From Clostridia bacterium (GTDB lineage Bacteria > Bacillota > Clostridia > Christensenellales > Borkfalkiaceae): a stretch of DNA of 64,000 nucleotides. Shown here one piece after another: positions 51,551-61,306 of the stretch. Location: contig JAFTVF010000006.1 in assembly GCA_017465865.1 (NCBI GenBank), forward strand, positions 1 through 64,000, given 5' to 3'. Position numbers and translations under genes: made by a program. The first letter of the stretch is position 1, and every line of letters starts with the position of its first letter. The notes beneath the pieces are model-generated. The model was not told where the DNA came from and searched no databases. It was given only the letters and a program-made list of their open reading frames with translations.

Positions 51551-54175
51551 ATGGATATGCAAAAGACGTACAATCCGAAAGATTTCGAGGACAGAATTTA
51601 CGCTGACTGGGAAAAGTCGGGTCATTTCCGCGCGGAGATCGACGCGGACAAAGTTCCGTTTACGATCATGATGCCGCCGCCCAACATCACGGGACAGCTG
51701 CACATGGGACACGCTATGGACGCGACTTTGCAGGATACCCTCATTCGCTTTAAGAGAATGCAGGGCTACGCCGCGTTGTGGCTGCCCGGTTGCGACCACG
51801 CCTCTATCGCGACGGAAGTCAAGATCGTCGAAAAAATGAAATCGGAGGGCGTTACGAAAGCGGATATCGGCAGAGACGGCTTTTTGGAACGCGCTTGGGA
51901 TTGGAAAGAACAGTACGGCAACCGTATTATGCTCCAACAACGTAAAATGGGTACTTCGTGCGACTGGTCAAGACAGGCGTTCACCATGGACGAAAAATGC
52001 TCCCGCGCAGTACGCGAAGTGTTCGTTAATCTCTACGAAAAGGGCTTGATCTATCAAGGCGACAGAATTATCAACTGGTGCCCTTGCTGTAAGACCGCGC
52101 TTTCCGACGCGGAGGTCGAATACGCGGAAGAGGGCGGGCATTTCTGGCATTTGCGCTATCCCGCCGCGGACGGCAGTACGGACGTGGTCGTAGCGACCAC
52201 CCGTCCCGAAACCATGCTCGGCGACACCGCGGTAGCCGTACACCCCGACGACGAACGCTATAAATCGCTTGTCGGCAAGACCTTGAAATTGCCGTTGACG
52301 GACAGAGAAATCCCCGTCGTTGCGGACGAATACGTAGACCCCGCGTTCGGTACGGGCTGCGTAAAGATCACGCCCGCGCACGACCCTAACGACTTCGAGG
52401 TAGGCAAACGCCACGACTTGCCCGTGATCCGCGTGATGAACGACGACGGTACAATGAACGGGCTTGCGGGCGCGTATCAGGGGCTTGACCGCTACGTCGC
52501 GAGAAAGAAGATCGTAAGCGATCTCGAAGCGGGCGGATACCTCGTAAAAATCGAAGCGCATACGCATAACGTTGGGCATTGCTACCGTTGCCATTCCACG
52601 GTAGAACCGATCGTATCCAAGCAATGGTTCGTGAAAATGGAACCGCTTGCAAAGCCCGCGATCAACGCGGTTATGAAAAACAAAGTAAAATTCGTACCCG
52701 AGCGTTTCTCCAAGATCTATTACAACTGGATGGAAAACGTACGCGATTGGTGTATTTCCCGTCAGCTTTGGTGGGGACACCGTATTCCCGTGTGGTACTG
52801 TCAGGACTGCGGTAAAGTCATCTGCACGAAAGACGACCCGACCGTTTGTCCTAAGTGCGGCAGCGCGCATATCCGTCAGGACGAGGACGTGCTGGACACG
52901 TGGTTCTCGTCGGCGCTCTGGCCCTTCTCCACGCTCGGATATCCCGACGAAACGGAGGACTATAAATATTTCTATCCCACCGACGTACTCGTTACGGGCT
53001 ACGACATCATTTTCTTCTGGGTTGCGAGAATGATCTTCTCGGGGATAGAGCATACGGGCAAAGTTCCTTTCCACGACGTGCTCATTCACGGCATTATCCG
53101 CGACGAGCAGGGCAGAAAGATGAGTAAATCCCTCGGCAACGGTATCGATCCTTTGGAAGTTATCGAGAAATACGGCGCGGACTCCTTGCGCTTGTCCTTG
53201 CTTCGTGGCGTTGCGCCCGGTAACGACACCCGTTATTCGGATACCAAGGTAGAGGCATGCCGTAACTTTATCAACAAGCTCTGGAACGCGGCGCGTTTCG
53301 TGCTGATGAACGTCGGCTCGGTGAAAAAGATCCCGTCGATCGAAACTGTCAAACTCGCGCCTGCGGATAAGTGGATCATTTCGAAATTACAGAACTGTAT
53401 CCGCGAGGTTACGACCAACCTCAACAAATACGAGCTTGGCGTTGCGAGCGATCTCGTTACCGATTTCGTTTGGGATAATTTCTGCGATTGGTATATCGAG
53501 CTTTCCAAACCCGCGCTGTACGGCGAGGACGAGGGCAGAAAAGCGGACGCGCTCGCGGTGCTTTGCTTCGTGCTTGAAAACGCGCTCAAACTCCTGCACC
53601 CGTTTATCCCGTTCGTAACGGAAGAGATCTATGCAAATCTGCCCAAGACGAAAGGCAGTATCATGGTAGCGGAGTTCCCCAGATACAACTCTAAAATGGC
53701 GTATAAAAAGGAAGCGAAAGCCTTTGAGGGAGTTATGGAGATCATCAAAGCGGTGCGCGCGATGAAAAAGGACGCGGATTGTCCTCCCTCGAAGAAAGTG
53801 GAACTGCATATCGTTACGGACAGCAAACGCCTTATCCAGCTCAACAAGGATTGCATTATCAAATTATCGGGCGCGAGCGCGCTGAACTTCGTGGACAGCG
53901 CGGCGGAAGTGGACGGAAAAACGGTCTCGTCCGTTACCGAAATCGCCCAAATTTACGTACCGCTTGGCGAGCTTGTAGACGTTGAAAAAGAAAAAGCGCG
54001 TTTGACCGCGGAGATCGAGCGTATCGACGGCGAGATCGCCCGTGCGGAAAGCAAGCTGAGCAATGCGAATTTCGTAAACAAAGCGCCGCAAAAGCTCGTG
54101 GACGCGGAAAAGGAAAAAGTCAAAAAATATCAAGACATGAAAGCAAAGTGCGTTGCACAGCTTGAAAGTCTGTAA
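51551..54175 (+). CDS. valS: Valyl-tRNA synthetase
   Basis: Class I synthetase with editing domain, 874 residues. Seen: [14 protein letters not shown] (HIGH box), zinc-binding [15 protein letters not shown] and a four-Cys ribbon CQDCGKVIC ... CPKCGS, the KMSKS box KMSKSLGNG (about residue 520), the anticodon-binding domain, and a C-terminal coiled-coil arm ([20 protein letters not shown]). The ATG at 51551 is preferred over a TTG at 51542 and an ATG at 51557; GGGG lies about 10 bases upstream. The 90-base leader has two small hairpins but no T-box (no GGGTGGNACCGCG-type sequence). Confidence 0.97.
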   Translation: MDMQKTYNPKDFEDRIYADWEKSGHFRAEIDADKVPFTIMMPPPNITGQLHMGHAMDATLQDTLIRFKRMQGYAALWLPGCDHASIATEVKIVEKMKSEGVTKADIGRDGFLERAWDWKEQYGNRIMLQQRKMGTSCDWSRQAFTMDEKCSRAVREVFVNLYEKGLIYQGDRIINWCPCCKTALSDAEVEYAEEGGHFWHLRYPAADGSTDVVVATTRPETMLGDTAVAVHPDDERYKSLVGKTLKLPLTDREIPVVADEYVDPAFGTGCVKITPAHDPNDFEVGKRHDLPVIRVMNDDGTMNGLAGAYQGLDRYVARKKIVSDLEAGGYLVKIEAHTHNVGHCYRCHSTVEPIVSKQWFVKMEPLAKPAINAVMKNKVKFVPERFSKIYYNWMENVRDWCISRQLWWGHRIPVWYCQDCGKVICTKDDPTVCPKCGSAHIRQDEDVLDTWFSSALWPFSTLGYPDETEDYKYFYPTDVLVTGYDIIFFWVARMIFSGIEHTGKVPFHDVLIHGIIRDEQGRKMSKSLGNGIDPLEVIEKYGADSLRLSLLRGVAPGNDTRYSDTKVEACRNFINKLWNAARFVLMNVGSVKKIPSIETVKLAPADKWIISKLQNCIREVTTNLNKYELGVASDLVTDFVWDNFCDWYIELSKPALYGEDEGRKADALAVLCFVLENALKLLHPFIPFVTEEIYANLPKTKGSIMVAEFPRYNSKMAYKKEAKAFEGVMEIIKAVRAMKKDADCPPSKKVELHIVTDSKRLIQLNKDCIIKLSGASALNFVDSAAEVDGKTVSSVTEIAQIYVPLGELVDVEKEKARLTAEIERIDGEIARAESKLSNANFVNKAPQKLVDAEKEKVKKYQDMKAKCVAQLESL

Positions 54176-54181
54176 ACAAAC

Positions 54182-54226
54182 AAAAAACGAGCCCCGACAA
54201 CAACGGTTGTCGGGGCTCGTTTTTTG
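54182..54226. terminator. Bidirectional terminator between valS and the AraC regulator
   Basis: 20-bp perfect stem, 54182-54201 with 54206-54225, AACG loop, T-run. The strongest hairpin of the window. Confidence 0.95.
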
Positions 54227-54229
54227 TAT

Positions 54230-55165
54230 TCAAGGCGTGGGATCTTTTAATCCGTTGTGCAGTCCGAATTGTTCTTTGTTGTGCGTGGGCATAGTATTTC
54301 GGTACACCTTCGGCGTCATACCGACGTATTTTTTGAACAAAAGATAAAACTGTTTGAAATCGCTGTATCCTACTTCCATACAAACGGACTGTATGCTCAA
54401 CTCTGTTTTAAGCAGTAGGGCACAGGCTTTTTCGCAACGCAGTCTTTGAAGATAGGTGCGGAACGTATATTTGGTATACGCCTTAAAAAGCCTACTGAAA
54501 TACACGGACGAAAATCCCGTATATTTGGCGCATTGTGCAATCGTAAGAGGTTCGTTGTAGTGCAGATTGATATAATCGAGCGCTTTTTCTATCAATTCCC
54601 CGTTTATGGGTGAAATTTGCGGCTTTGAGGTGTCTTCCAGATAATCTCTGAAAAGACGGATAAGGATACATTCCAAACAGTTTCGGATCACGTCCAGATA
54701 ATTTGCTTTTTTGGTACGGATCTCGTATTCGATCATATTAAAAAGCGTGGCGTAATCCCGATTATAATCGTTGTTGATCTGAATAAAATTCCGTTCGGGA
54801 ACAGGTCCTTCGCCTTTGAAAGTCTTTTTCCAGAAATCTTGTATAAAGGTATCGGAATGATAGTCCGCGCCAAAGAAAGACGGATAAAAAATACAATTTT
54901 TCACCGAGATTTCTTTGTCCTTTTTCGCGTCGTTGATCTGATAGCTATGCGACACGCCCGTATTGATCAAACAAAGACTTCCGCTGGAAATATCAAGGGT
55001 ATCCCCGTTGATCGTATGCGTGCCGATACCCTCTTTGAAATACACCAATTCGATAAAATCGTGTTTATGCAGAGAAGTATCTTTGTTGGAATTGTAAACG
55101 GTTATGTTTTCATTGTCCAATATCGCGTCTTGCCCACGCATATAAGATTTATTTTTTGCTACCAT
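54230..55165 (-). CDS. AraC-family transcriptional regulator
   Basis: 311 residues. The N-terminal half (about 12-110) is a cupin-type sensor domain (LHKHDFIELVYFKEG with HxH, SGSLCLINTGVSHSY). The C-terminal half (about 205-300) has two helix-turn-helix units, with LTIAQCAKYTGFSSVYFSRLFK and KTELSIQSVCMEVGYSDFKQF. It likely senses a sugar and controls the divergent carbohydrate cluster. GAGGTG lies 6 bases before the ATG. It is closed by the terminator shared with valS. The direct repeats in the intergenic region (55236, 55330) are its most likely operators. Confidence 0.92.
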   Translation of the reverse strand: MVAKNKSYMRGQDAILDNENITVYNSNKDTSLHKHDFIELVYFKEGIGTHTINGDTLDISSGSLCLINTGVSHSYQINDAKKDKEISVKNCIFYPSFFGADYHSDTFIQDFWKKTFKGEGPVPERNFIQINNDYNRDYATLFNMIEYEIRTKKANYLDVIRNCLECILIRLFRDYLEDTSKPQISPINGELIEKALDYINLHYNEPLTIAQCAKYTGFSSVYFSRLFKAYTKYTFRTYLQRLRCEKACALLLKTELSIQSVCMEVGYSDFKQFYLLFKKYVGMTPKVYRNTMPTHNKEQFGLHNGLKDPTP

Positions 55166-55185
55166 ATTTTCACCTCATCACGATT

Positions 55186-55214
55186 AGATTAACATTTTCC
55201 GACAAAAAAATCAA
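55186..55214 (-). promoter_or_regulatory. Promoter of the AraC regulator
   Basis: Minus strand: TTGATT (55209-55214), 17-base spacer, TAATCT (55186-55191). The first direct repeat starts 22 bases upstream of the -35, so the regulator may also act on itself. Confidence 0.6.
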
Positions 55215-55235
55215 TAGCAAAATTTGGTTTGTATC

Positions 55236-55344
55236 CATTTGCCCTATAAACTCGTTGCGTTTTGCCTAAAAAAGTAGGGGTAGTAAATATAAAAATCGCA
55301 AAAATCTTTGAAAATCAAAAAATCGTACTCATTTGCCCTATAAA
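55236..55344 (+). repeat. Two 15-bp direct repeats, probable operators
   Basis: CATTTGCCCTATAAA occurs at 55236-55250 and 55330-55344, 94 bases apart, which is nine helical turns. TTGGTTT lies near both (55224-55230 and 55345-55351) but on opposite sides. The layout, direct repeats between an AraC gene and its divergent target, is typical of AraC-family looping sites. A weak promoter for the target, TTGAAT (55362-55367) with GAAAAT (55385-55390), starts right after the second copy. Confidence 0.65.
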
Positions 55345-55444
55345 TTGGTTTCATTTCACTATTGAATTATGTGAAAAAATATGAGAAAATAGTATTGTAT
55401 CATCGAAGTATCTTCGAAATTTTATAATTTAAGGAGTTTTAGCT

Positions 55445-55576
55445 ATGAAACACAAAGTGTACGACCCCCCTACAATCGAGCTTTTTGTTCTGTTGAAGCA
55501 AGACCTGATCCGTATGTCGTTGGAAAAGAACGACAAGAACCAAGACCCCACCTTTGACGACGGTTACAAATTTTAA
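55445..55576 (+). CDS. 43-residue peptide of unknown function
   Basis: The gene is an ATG to TAA frame of 44 codons with a perfect AAGGAG 8 bases upstream. The peptide starts MKHKVYDPPTIELFVLLKQD and ends DPTFDDGYKF. It is highly charged with an acidic tail. Similar short peptides of the type Y-x-x-P-x-I-E-L... are common in gut Firmicutes and Bacteroidetes and often lie before exported proteins, but I know of no proven function. It is the first gene of the carbohydrate cluster, 37 bases before the 958-residue exported protein. Leader peptide, signal peptide of a new type or short secreted factor are all possible. Confidence 0.65.
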   Translation: MKHKVYDPPTIELFVLLKQDLIRMSLEKNDKNQDPTFDDGYKF

Positions 55577-55613
55577 CCCAAGTCGGAAAACTCAAATTTA
55601 AGGAGGACAGAAA

Positions 55614-58490
55614 ATGAAAAACAAGATTACAAAGACAATGCTCTGTGGTGCAATGGCGTTTGCGTGTGCAATCGGCGGCGCGGCGCTCTTGAAGAACGAC
55701 GGTAACGTAACCGCAAGCGCGGCTACGGGTACGGAGTTTGCAATGGTGAACGGCGCGGCTGTTCGTCTTAACGCGGTGGACGGAAAATACGGTATCCGTT
55801 ATACGGCAAGCCTCGGCGTTGCAAACAAAACCGATCTTACCGCCAAATACGGCGAAAATGATTTTTACGTAATGATCATTCCCGAAGATTATATTACGAA
55901 ATATAGCCTTACGGCAAGCACCGATCTCTACGGCGATCTTTACACCGCGCTCAAAGCGGCTGACCCGACCGAAGAGCCTTACATAGCGACGATGAACGCG
56001 CTTCCGTTCCAAGCAACCGCTGACGACGAGGCACAGCTCGGTTTGAACAAAGACGAATATTACGTTCGCGGCTCGCTGACGACGGTGCAATACGAAAACC
56101 TCAACCGTGATTTCTTCGGTATCGCGTATTATCAGGACGCAGAGGAAAACCGTACGTATGCAGCTTACGAAGATAACGTAAGAAACCTCGTCAACGTATC
56201 CTCGAAAGCTCTGAATAGCGGCGCATACGTAGACGATACGGAAAAAACGAACGACGACTGGGATATTTTAAGAGGCTTTGTAAAGACAGGCATTCAATCC
56301 GCAAGCAACGGCACGATGGACGACGCGGGCGCAGAGGCAGCGCTTAGCTCCATTACGATCCAGAGCGAAGTGAAAACGCTGGATAAAGCGGAAACCACCG
56401 TTCCCGTAAATATGACTGCGATCCCCGAGGGCGTGGACATTGCCGTAGAATGGGCGACGGCAGAAAACGAAACGGTTATTGAAGAAGTACAAAACGGCAA
56501 TATCGTTCCCAAAAATTGGGGCGAAACCACGGTTACGGCTAAGGTTCTCGGCGTTTCTACGACGGTCGCGGTAAAGAGCTATAAAGCAGACGACTGGACG
56601 TTCGATATCGACGAGGGCTACGAGCAGTATTACGATTTCGTCAAAGGCACGGCTACCGACGATTTGACAAGCGGCAATTTCTCTCATTACGGTAACGCGG
56701 GCGTTGCTTCGGTTTCCGACGGTTACTTGAAACTTACGAACGTACCAAATTGGAGCCAGATCGTCTTAATGAACGAAAGTAAGCTCGATTCGTATAATGC
56801 AGGGGATACCGTATACACCCAAATTCGAATGAAAGCCGTAGATACTACTACGGGTGAAGACGTTTCTTGGGATACGCTTCAGATGTTTGCGTTCCTTGGA
56901 ACGAACACCTTCCCTATGTTAAATACCGAGACTACTACAAAAAACAACTATAAACTTACGATCAGCGGTGAAGACGTGGACGGCTTTAAGACGCTTACTT
57001 GGTATGCTCCCGTAGGGGATTATTGGATGAGCAATATGGGCGGTGCAGCAAAAGACACCGAAGCTACGGATTACGTAGACGCCGCGACAAACTTCCCTCT
57101 TATGTTCGCAGGCGGGTGGAGTACTTCTGGAAAGAAAACGACGCTCTTGATCGACTGGATCAAAACGGACACGGTCGCAACGGAGTGCACGGGCAGCGTT
57201 AACGGCACGATCGCTACTTCCACCACCTACGGCGGAAAAACCAACGCAAATTACGTAAGCACGACGGCTACGGTAGAGGGCGCAGACGCAAGCACGCTTA
57301 CGCTCGGTTCTCGTGATACCGCGGTGGCGCTTGCTGGCGCGAACGGCACGGTTACGGGCGGTTCGACGGCTGGTTCGGCTTCCATTACCGTCAACAGTGC
57401 AGAGGGCGACGAAATCGTTTACGGCTCGCTCGGCACGGCAGAGGTATACACGGCAATCAACTGCAAGTACGATTTAGATATGCTCGCGCTCGCGTACGCG
57501 CTCGGCGTAAACGAAACGGCTTGGAGTACTTCCGCAAAATATATGCTCACGCAGGATATCGATTATAACGGAGCGTTGTTTATTCCCATCGCGGCAAATA
57601 ACGTGCGTAGCTGTACTACCGTTGCAATTGGCAGACAGTGGGAGACTGTACTTGCGGAAGGAAATGAATACGGGCTTTCCTATGCGGATTTCGTGAAGAA
57701 GGGCTTGAACGGTGCTTGGACGGGTACTTATACAGATACTACCTATTTCAACGCTACGTTCGACGGAAACGGTTTTGCTATCAAAAACGCTAAGTTGATG
57801 TTGGACGCTTGTATTGGTGGTGTAACCACCGGTTCTGCGGCGGGCTTTGCAACGAATTTCATCGGTTGTCTTGGCTCGAATGGCGTATTGAGAAATATTT
57901 CCATCGAAAACCTCGGTTTGCAGTCGCATGCAGAGGCGGGGTATGTGCTGGGTGAAAAAAATATCGTTCGTCCTGTGGTTGGTGCGGATATCAATACGAC
58001 GGGGTATACGACTTGGACGCATACGATTGGAAGTGCCGCGTATTATATGACTTGTGTAGGCGTATTCGGAACTGGTGCGGGAACGCTGGAAAACGTATAC
58101 GCGGAATGGAACGCGACTTTGGACGCTCAGATGTTGAACCGTGTGCTGGATAACCATGCCTTCGGTAGATGGGACGGCGCAACGAAAATGACGGATTGCT
58201 TATTTGTGGACAATTTCAGTTATAAAACAGGTGGATCGCCGTATTATTCGATCCTTGTATCGAGCACTGGCGGTGGTTTAACTGCGGACAACGTTATTGT
58301 GGTATCTGCGCATGATAAAATGGACTCAGGGAATAAGATGACGGGTACGTATACTCAATATGCTGATACTACCGCATTGCAGACGGCGTACACCGCGGAC
58401 AACACGTTGTTTAACGGGTTTGGCGATTGGACGATCACGCTTCAAAACAACGAATTGACCTGTGATATTACGAACGGTATCGCAGGCTAA
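55614..58490 (+). CDS. Large exported protein of unknown function (958 aa)
   Basis: Not recognised as an enzyme. Signal peptide (about 1-35) with cleavage probable near TASA-A. An N-terminal domain (about 38-230) of mixed fold; a bacterial Ig-like segment (about 240-325, with VPVNMTAIPEGVDIAVEW); a beta-sandwich like carbohydrate-binding or LamG domain (about 325-525, YYDFVKGTATDDLTSGNFSH to LLIDWIKTDT); and a GLUG/beta-helix-like region (about 620-950, with FDGNGFAIKNAKLML and LRNISIENLGLQ). No cell-wall sorting motif or dockerin is seen. Codons turn less GC-rich at the end. It lies 34 bases before the sugar-binding protein gene, and probably presents or binds the polysaccharide substrate on the surface. 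Confidence 0.7.
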   Translation: MKNKITKTMLCGAMAFACAIGGAALLKNDGNVTASAATGTEFAMVNGAAVRLNAVDGKYGIRYTASLGVANKTDLTAKYGENDFYVMIIPEDYITKYSLTASTDLYGDLYTALKAADPTEEPYIATMNALPFQATADDEAQLGLNKDEYYVRGSLTTVQYENLNRDFFGIAYYQDAEENRTYAAYEDNVRNLVNVSSKALNSGAYVDDTEKTNDDWDILRGFVKTGIQSASNGTMDDAGAEAALSSITIQSEVKTLDKAETTVPVNMTAIPEGVDIAVEWATAENETVIEEVQNGNIVPKNWGETTVTAKVLGVSTTVAVKSYKADDWTFDIDEGYEQYYDFVKGTATDDLTSGNFSHYGNAGVASVSDGYLKLTNVPNWSQIVLMNESKLDSYNAGDTVYTQIRMKAVDTTTGEDVSWDTLQMFAFLGTNTFPMLNTETTTKNNYKLTISGEDVDGFKTLTWYAPVGDYWMSNMGGAAKDTEATDYVDAATNFPLMFAGGWSTSGKKTTLLIDWIKTDTVATECTGSVNGTIATSTTYGGKTNANYVSTTATVEGADASTLTLGSRDTAVALAGANGTVTGGSTAGSASITVNSAEGDEIVYGSLGTAEVYTAINCKYDLDMLALAYALGVNETAWSTSAKYMLTQDIDYNGALFIPIAANNVRSCTTVAIGRQWETVLAEGNEYGLSYADFVKKGLNGAWTGTYTDTTYFNATFDGNGFAIKNAKLMLDACIGGVTTGSAAGFATNFIGCLGSNGVLRNISIENLGLQSHAEAGYVLGEKNIVRPVVGADINTTGYTTWTHTIGSAAYYMTCVGVFGTGAGTLENVYAEWNATLDAQMLNRVLDNHAFGRWDGATKMTDCLFVDNFSYKTGGSPYYSILVSSTGGGLTADNVIVVSAHDKMDSGNKMTGTYTQYADTTALQTAYTADNTLFNGFGDWTITLQNNELTCDITNGIAG

Positions 58491-58523
58491 GAAATAAAGG
58501 AAAAATTTTTCAGGAGAAAGGTT

Positions 58524-60338
58524 ATGAAAAGAAGAATTTTTAGCGGATTATTGGCGGGCGTATTGCTCGCGGGCGGGAGCGCAACGGCATTTGCCGGCTG
58601 CGGTCCGAAAGTGGATAATAACGTGAAGGTAGACTCCACGAAAACGCAGCTGTACGTCGGTAACGAGGCGAACGGCTACGGTACGGAATGGTTGGATAAA
58701 ACGATCGACGCGTTCGAGGCTTGGGCGGCAGAAAAGTCTTACGAGCCGAATAAAAAAGGCGTACAGGTCATCACGTCCTCCAGCGGTTTTGCGGGCGGTC
58801 CTTTGTTGAACACGTTGTCCAGCTCGCAGGCAAACGTAGTATTCTCGGAGGAATGTTATTATTACGATTATCTTTCCAAGAAAGTAACGGCAGATATTAC
58901 GGAAGCCGTTACGACGCCGCTTACGGAATTCGGCGAAGAAAAGAGCATCGAGCAGAAAATGGTTGCCGACAACGGCAACCAGCTCAAAGACGCGCTTACG
59001 GGGCACGACGGGAAGTATTACGCGTTGCCTTGGTGGTCGGGCTTGCAGGGGATTACCTACGACGTAGACCTGTTTAACGCGGAAAATCTCTTTATCAAAA
59101 AGGGCGGCGCGCCTAGTGAATATGCGCGTACGGAAAATGCGGAAACGGGCGTAGCCGCTCCGCTTAGCGGCTCGTTTACAGGCTATCAATGGACGAACGA
59201 CGAAGGGGAGCTTGCGGCGGGACCCGACGGTAAATACGGTACGTACGACGACGGCTTGCCCGCAACGTACGAAGAATTCTACGCGCTTTGCGAAAGAATG
59301 TTGAACGATTGTACGAAGCGTATCAATCCTATTACGTATACGGGACAGTATCAATACGGCGAATTCGTCGTACGTGAGATGTTCTACGATTACGAGGGCT
59401 ATGAAAACGCGCGCTTCGATATCGATTTCACGGGTACTGCATACGATATCGTAGAAAGCTACGATACGAAGCCCGACGGTTCTATCAATTTCGATACCAT
59501 TAAGTTTATGGGCGGCGCAAACGGCGTAGAGATCAATAAGTCGAACGGGTATCTTGCCAATCAGCAGGTGGGCAAGCTGTATGCGATGACGTTTGCAAAA
59601 ACGCTGGTTGATAATGAATATTTAGCGCCCGCGTGCTTTACGAGCGATTACTCGCATACCGCAATGCAAGAATATTTCTTGAAAGGTAAATATTCCAAAT
59701 ACGGTTTTGATACGTCGGCAATGCTGGTAGAGGGTACGTGGTGGATCGGTCAGGCACGTAACGTATTCGACAGTATGGAAGCGGCAGGCGACGAGAAGTC
59801 CGGTTATAACGAACGCGAATTGGCGTTTATGCCTTTCCCCAAAGCGAACGCAAGCCGTATCGGTACGGGTGGTTCGATCCGTTCGAGAAGAAGCGCTATG
59901 TGCTTTATCAACGGCAATATCAAAGATGAAAATATCTTGGATTGCGCAACCGATTTCTTCCGTTTCTGTCATACAGACGAGGCGTTGAAGATCTTCAATC
60001 AGACGACGGGCGGTATCCGTCCTTTCGATTTCGAGTATTCGGCGGAAGAGCTGGAAAATATCAGCACGTTCTCTTCGAGTACGTATAATTTGAACAAAGA
60101 ATACGATATCGTATATCCGTATGCTTATAACGACTTGTATTTGAACCATCAGTCTAATTTCTCCGACCAACAGTACGGTTATTTTGCAAATATCGACGGC
60201 GTTGGTACGGGCGTAAAACAGGTGTTCAAGACGTTCAAAAACTATTCTGATATTACGGTTGCGGATTATTTCGAGGGTATTAAATCCTATTACAGCAAAT
60301 CGGATTGGGATAACAAATATTCTAAGTATTATGACTAA
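58524..60338 (+). CDS. Extracellular solute-binding lipoprotein (family 1), carbohydrate importer
   Basis: 604 residues, lipobox AGC (Cys26). The mature part has the type of large family 1 binding proteins that take up oligosaccharides (WLDKTIDAFEAWAAEKSYEP, KYYALPWWSGLQGITYDVDL, MLVEGTWWIGQARNVFDSM). It feeds the two permeases that follow. AGGAG lies 8-9 bases before the ATG. The protein is longer than MalE-type ones (about 420), which fits a bulky, perhaps branched, oligosaccharide ligand. Confidence 0.88.
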   Translation: MKRRIFSGLLAGVLLAGGSATAFAGCGPKVDNNVKVDSTKTQLYVGNEANGYGTEWLDKTIDAFEAWAAEKSYEPNKKGVQVITSSSGFAGGPLLNTLSSSQANVVFSEECYYYDYLSKKVTADITEAVTTPLTEFGEEKSIEQKMVADNGNQLKDALTGHDGKYYALPWWSGLQGITYDVDLFNAENLFIKKGGAPSEYARTENAETGVAAPLSGSFTGYQWTNDEGELAAGPDGKYGTYDDGLPATYEEFYALCERMLNDCTKRINPITYTGQYQYGEFVVREMFYDYEGYENARFDIDFTGTAYDIVESYDTKPDGSINFDTIKFMGGANGVEINKSNGYLANQQVGKLYAMTFAKTLVDNEYLAPACFTSDYSHTAMQEYFLKGKYSKYGFDTSAMLVEGTWWIGQARNVFDSMEAAGDEKSGYNERELAFMPFPKANASRIGTGGSIRSRRSAMCFINGNIKDENILDCATDFFRFCHTDEALKIFNQTTGGIRPFDFEYSAEELENISTFSSSTYNLNKEYDIVYPYAYNDLYLNHQSNFSDQQYGYFANIDGVGTGVKQVFKTFKNYSDITVADYFEGIKSYYSKSDWDNKYSKYYD

Positions 60339-60352
60339 TCGGGCGACGGCTT

Positions 60353-61294
60353 ATGAAGAAGATGTATAAAAGTAAAAATTTGATTACGGGTACGTGGAAA
60401 GCGAAAGTTTTCTACGTATGCGTGATCATTCTTCCGATGTTGCAATTTCTTACGTTCTATTTCGGGGTATTGGTGAATTCCGTATTGCTGTCTTTCAAGG
60501 AATACGATATGAAGACGGGCGAATACGTGTTCGGTGGCGGAGCGTATAACTACCGCTTGTTCTTTTCGGAACTGAAATCACCCAGCTCTAATTTAGGGCA
60601 AATGTTTGTCAATTCGGGGATCGTTTGGTTGGCTTCGACGATGCTGGGGATCACGCTGGCTTTGTTCTTCGCGTTTTACATTACGAAGAAGATGGCGGGA
60701 AGCGGATTTTTCAAGCTCATGCTGTTTTTGCCTACGATCGTTTCCACAATCGCAATGGCGCTCATTTACCGTCGTTTTACGGACAGATTGTTATATTCGT
60801 TCTTTAACGACGTGTTCCATTACGATTTCGGCAAGCCTTTTGCAGGGAAACCGAACGAGCAATTTACGGCGTGCGTGATTTATACGCTGATTATGGGCTT
60901 CGGAACGCAGGTATTGATGTACACGGGCGTTATGAGCCGTATCCCGACTTCCGTCGTGGAATACGCAACGCTCGACGGGATCAACGCCTTTCAGGAGTTT
61001 TTCATAATCACGTTGCCGCTCGTGTATCCTACGATCAGCACCTTCCTCGTTGCGGGCGTAGGCGGCTTTTTCATCAATCAGGCGGGTATGTATGATTTCT
61101 TCGGCTCGAAAGCGGAGCAATCGATACAGACGTTGGGCTATTTTATGTATAATAAGACCGCAGGCGACGGGGCAGTGCTTTCCGATTATCCGAAGATGTC
61201 GGCGTTCGGCGTAATCTTTACGTTGATTGCCGTGCCCGTAACGCTTTTGGCAAGATGGGGCTTGGAAAAGCTCTCGCCGAACGTAGAGTATTGA
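60353..61294 (+). CDS. Carbohydrate ABC transporter permease, MalF/LacF/UgpA type
   Basis: 313 residues, six membrane segments (first about 19-41). Coupling loop VVEYATLDGINAFQEFFIITLP, where the EAA alanines are reduced to YAT, a mild deviation. Starts 14 bases after the binding-protein gene stop and is followed by the second permease 12 bases later. Confidence 0.92.
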   Translation: MKKMYKSKNLITGTWKAKVFYVCVIILPMLQFLTFYFGVLVNSVLLSFKEYDMKTGEYVFGGGAYNYRLFFSELKSPSSNLGQMFVNSGIVWLASTMLGITLALFFAFYITKKMAGSGFFKLMLFLPTIVSTIAMALIYRRFTDRLLYSFFNDVFHYDFGKPFAGKPNEQFTACVIYTLIMGFGTQVLMYTGVMSRIPTSVVEYATLDGINAFQEFFIITLPLVYPTISTFLVAGVGGFFINQAGMYDFFGSKAEQSIQTLGYFMYNKTAGDGAVLSDYPKMSAFGVIFTLIAVPVTLLARWGLEKLSPNVEY

Positions 61295-61306
61295 GGAGGA
61301 ACGGAA

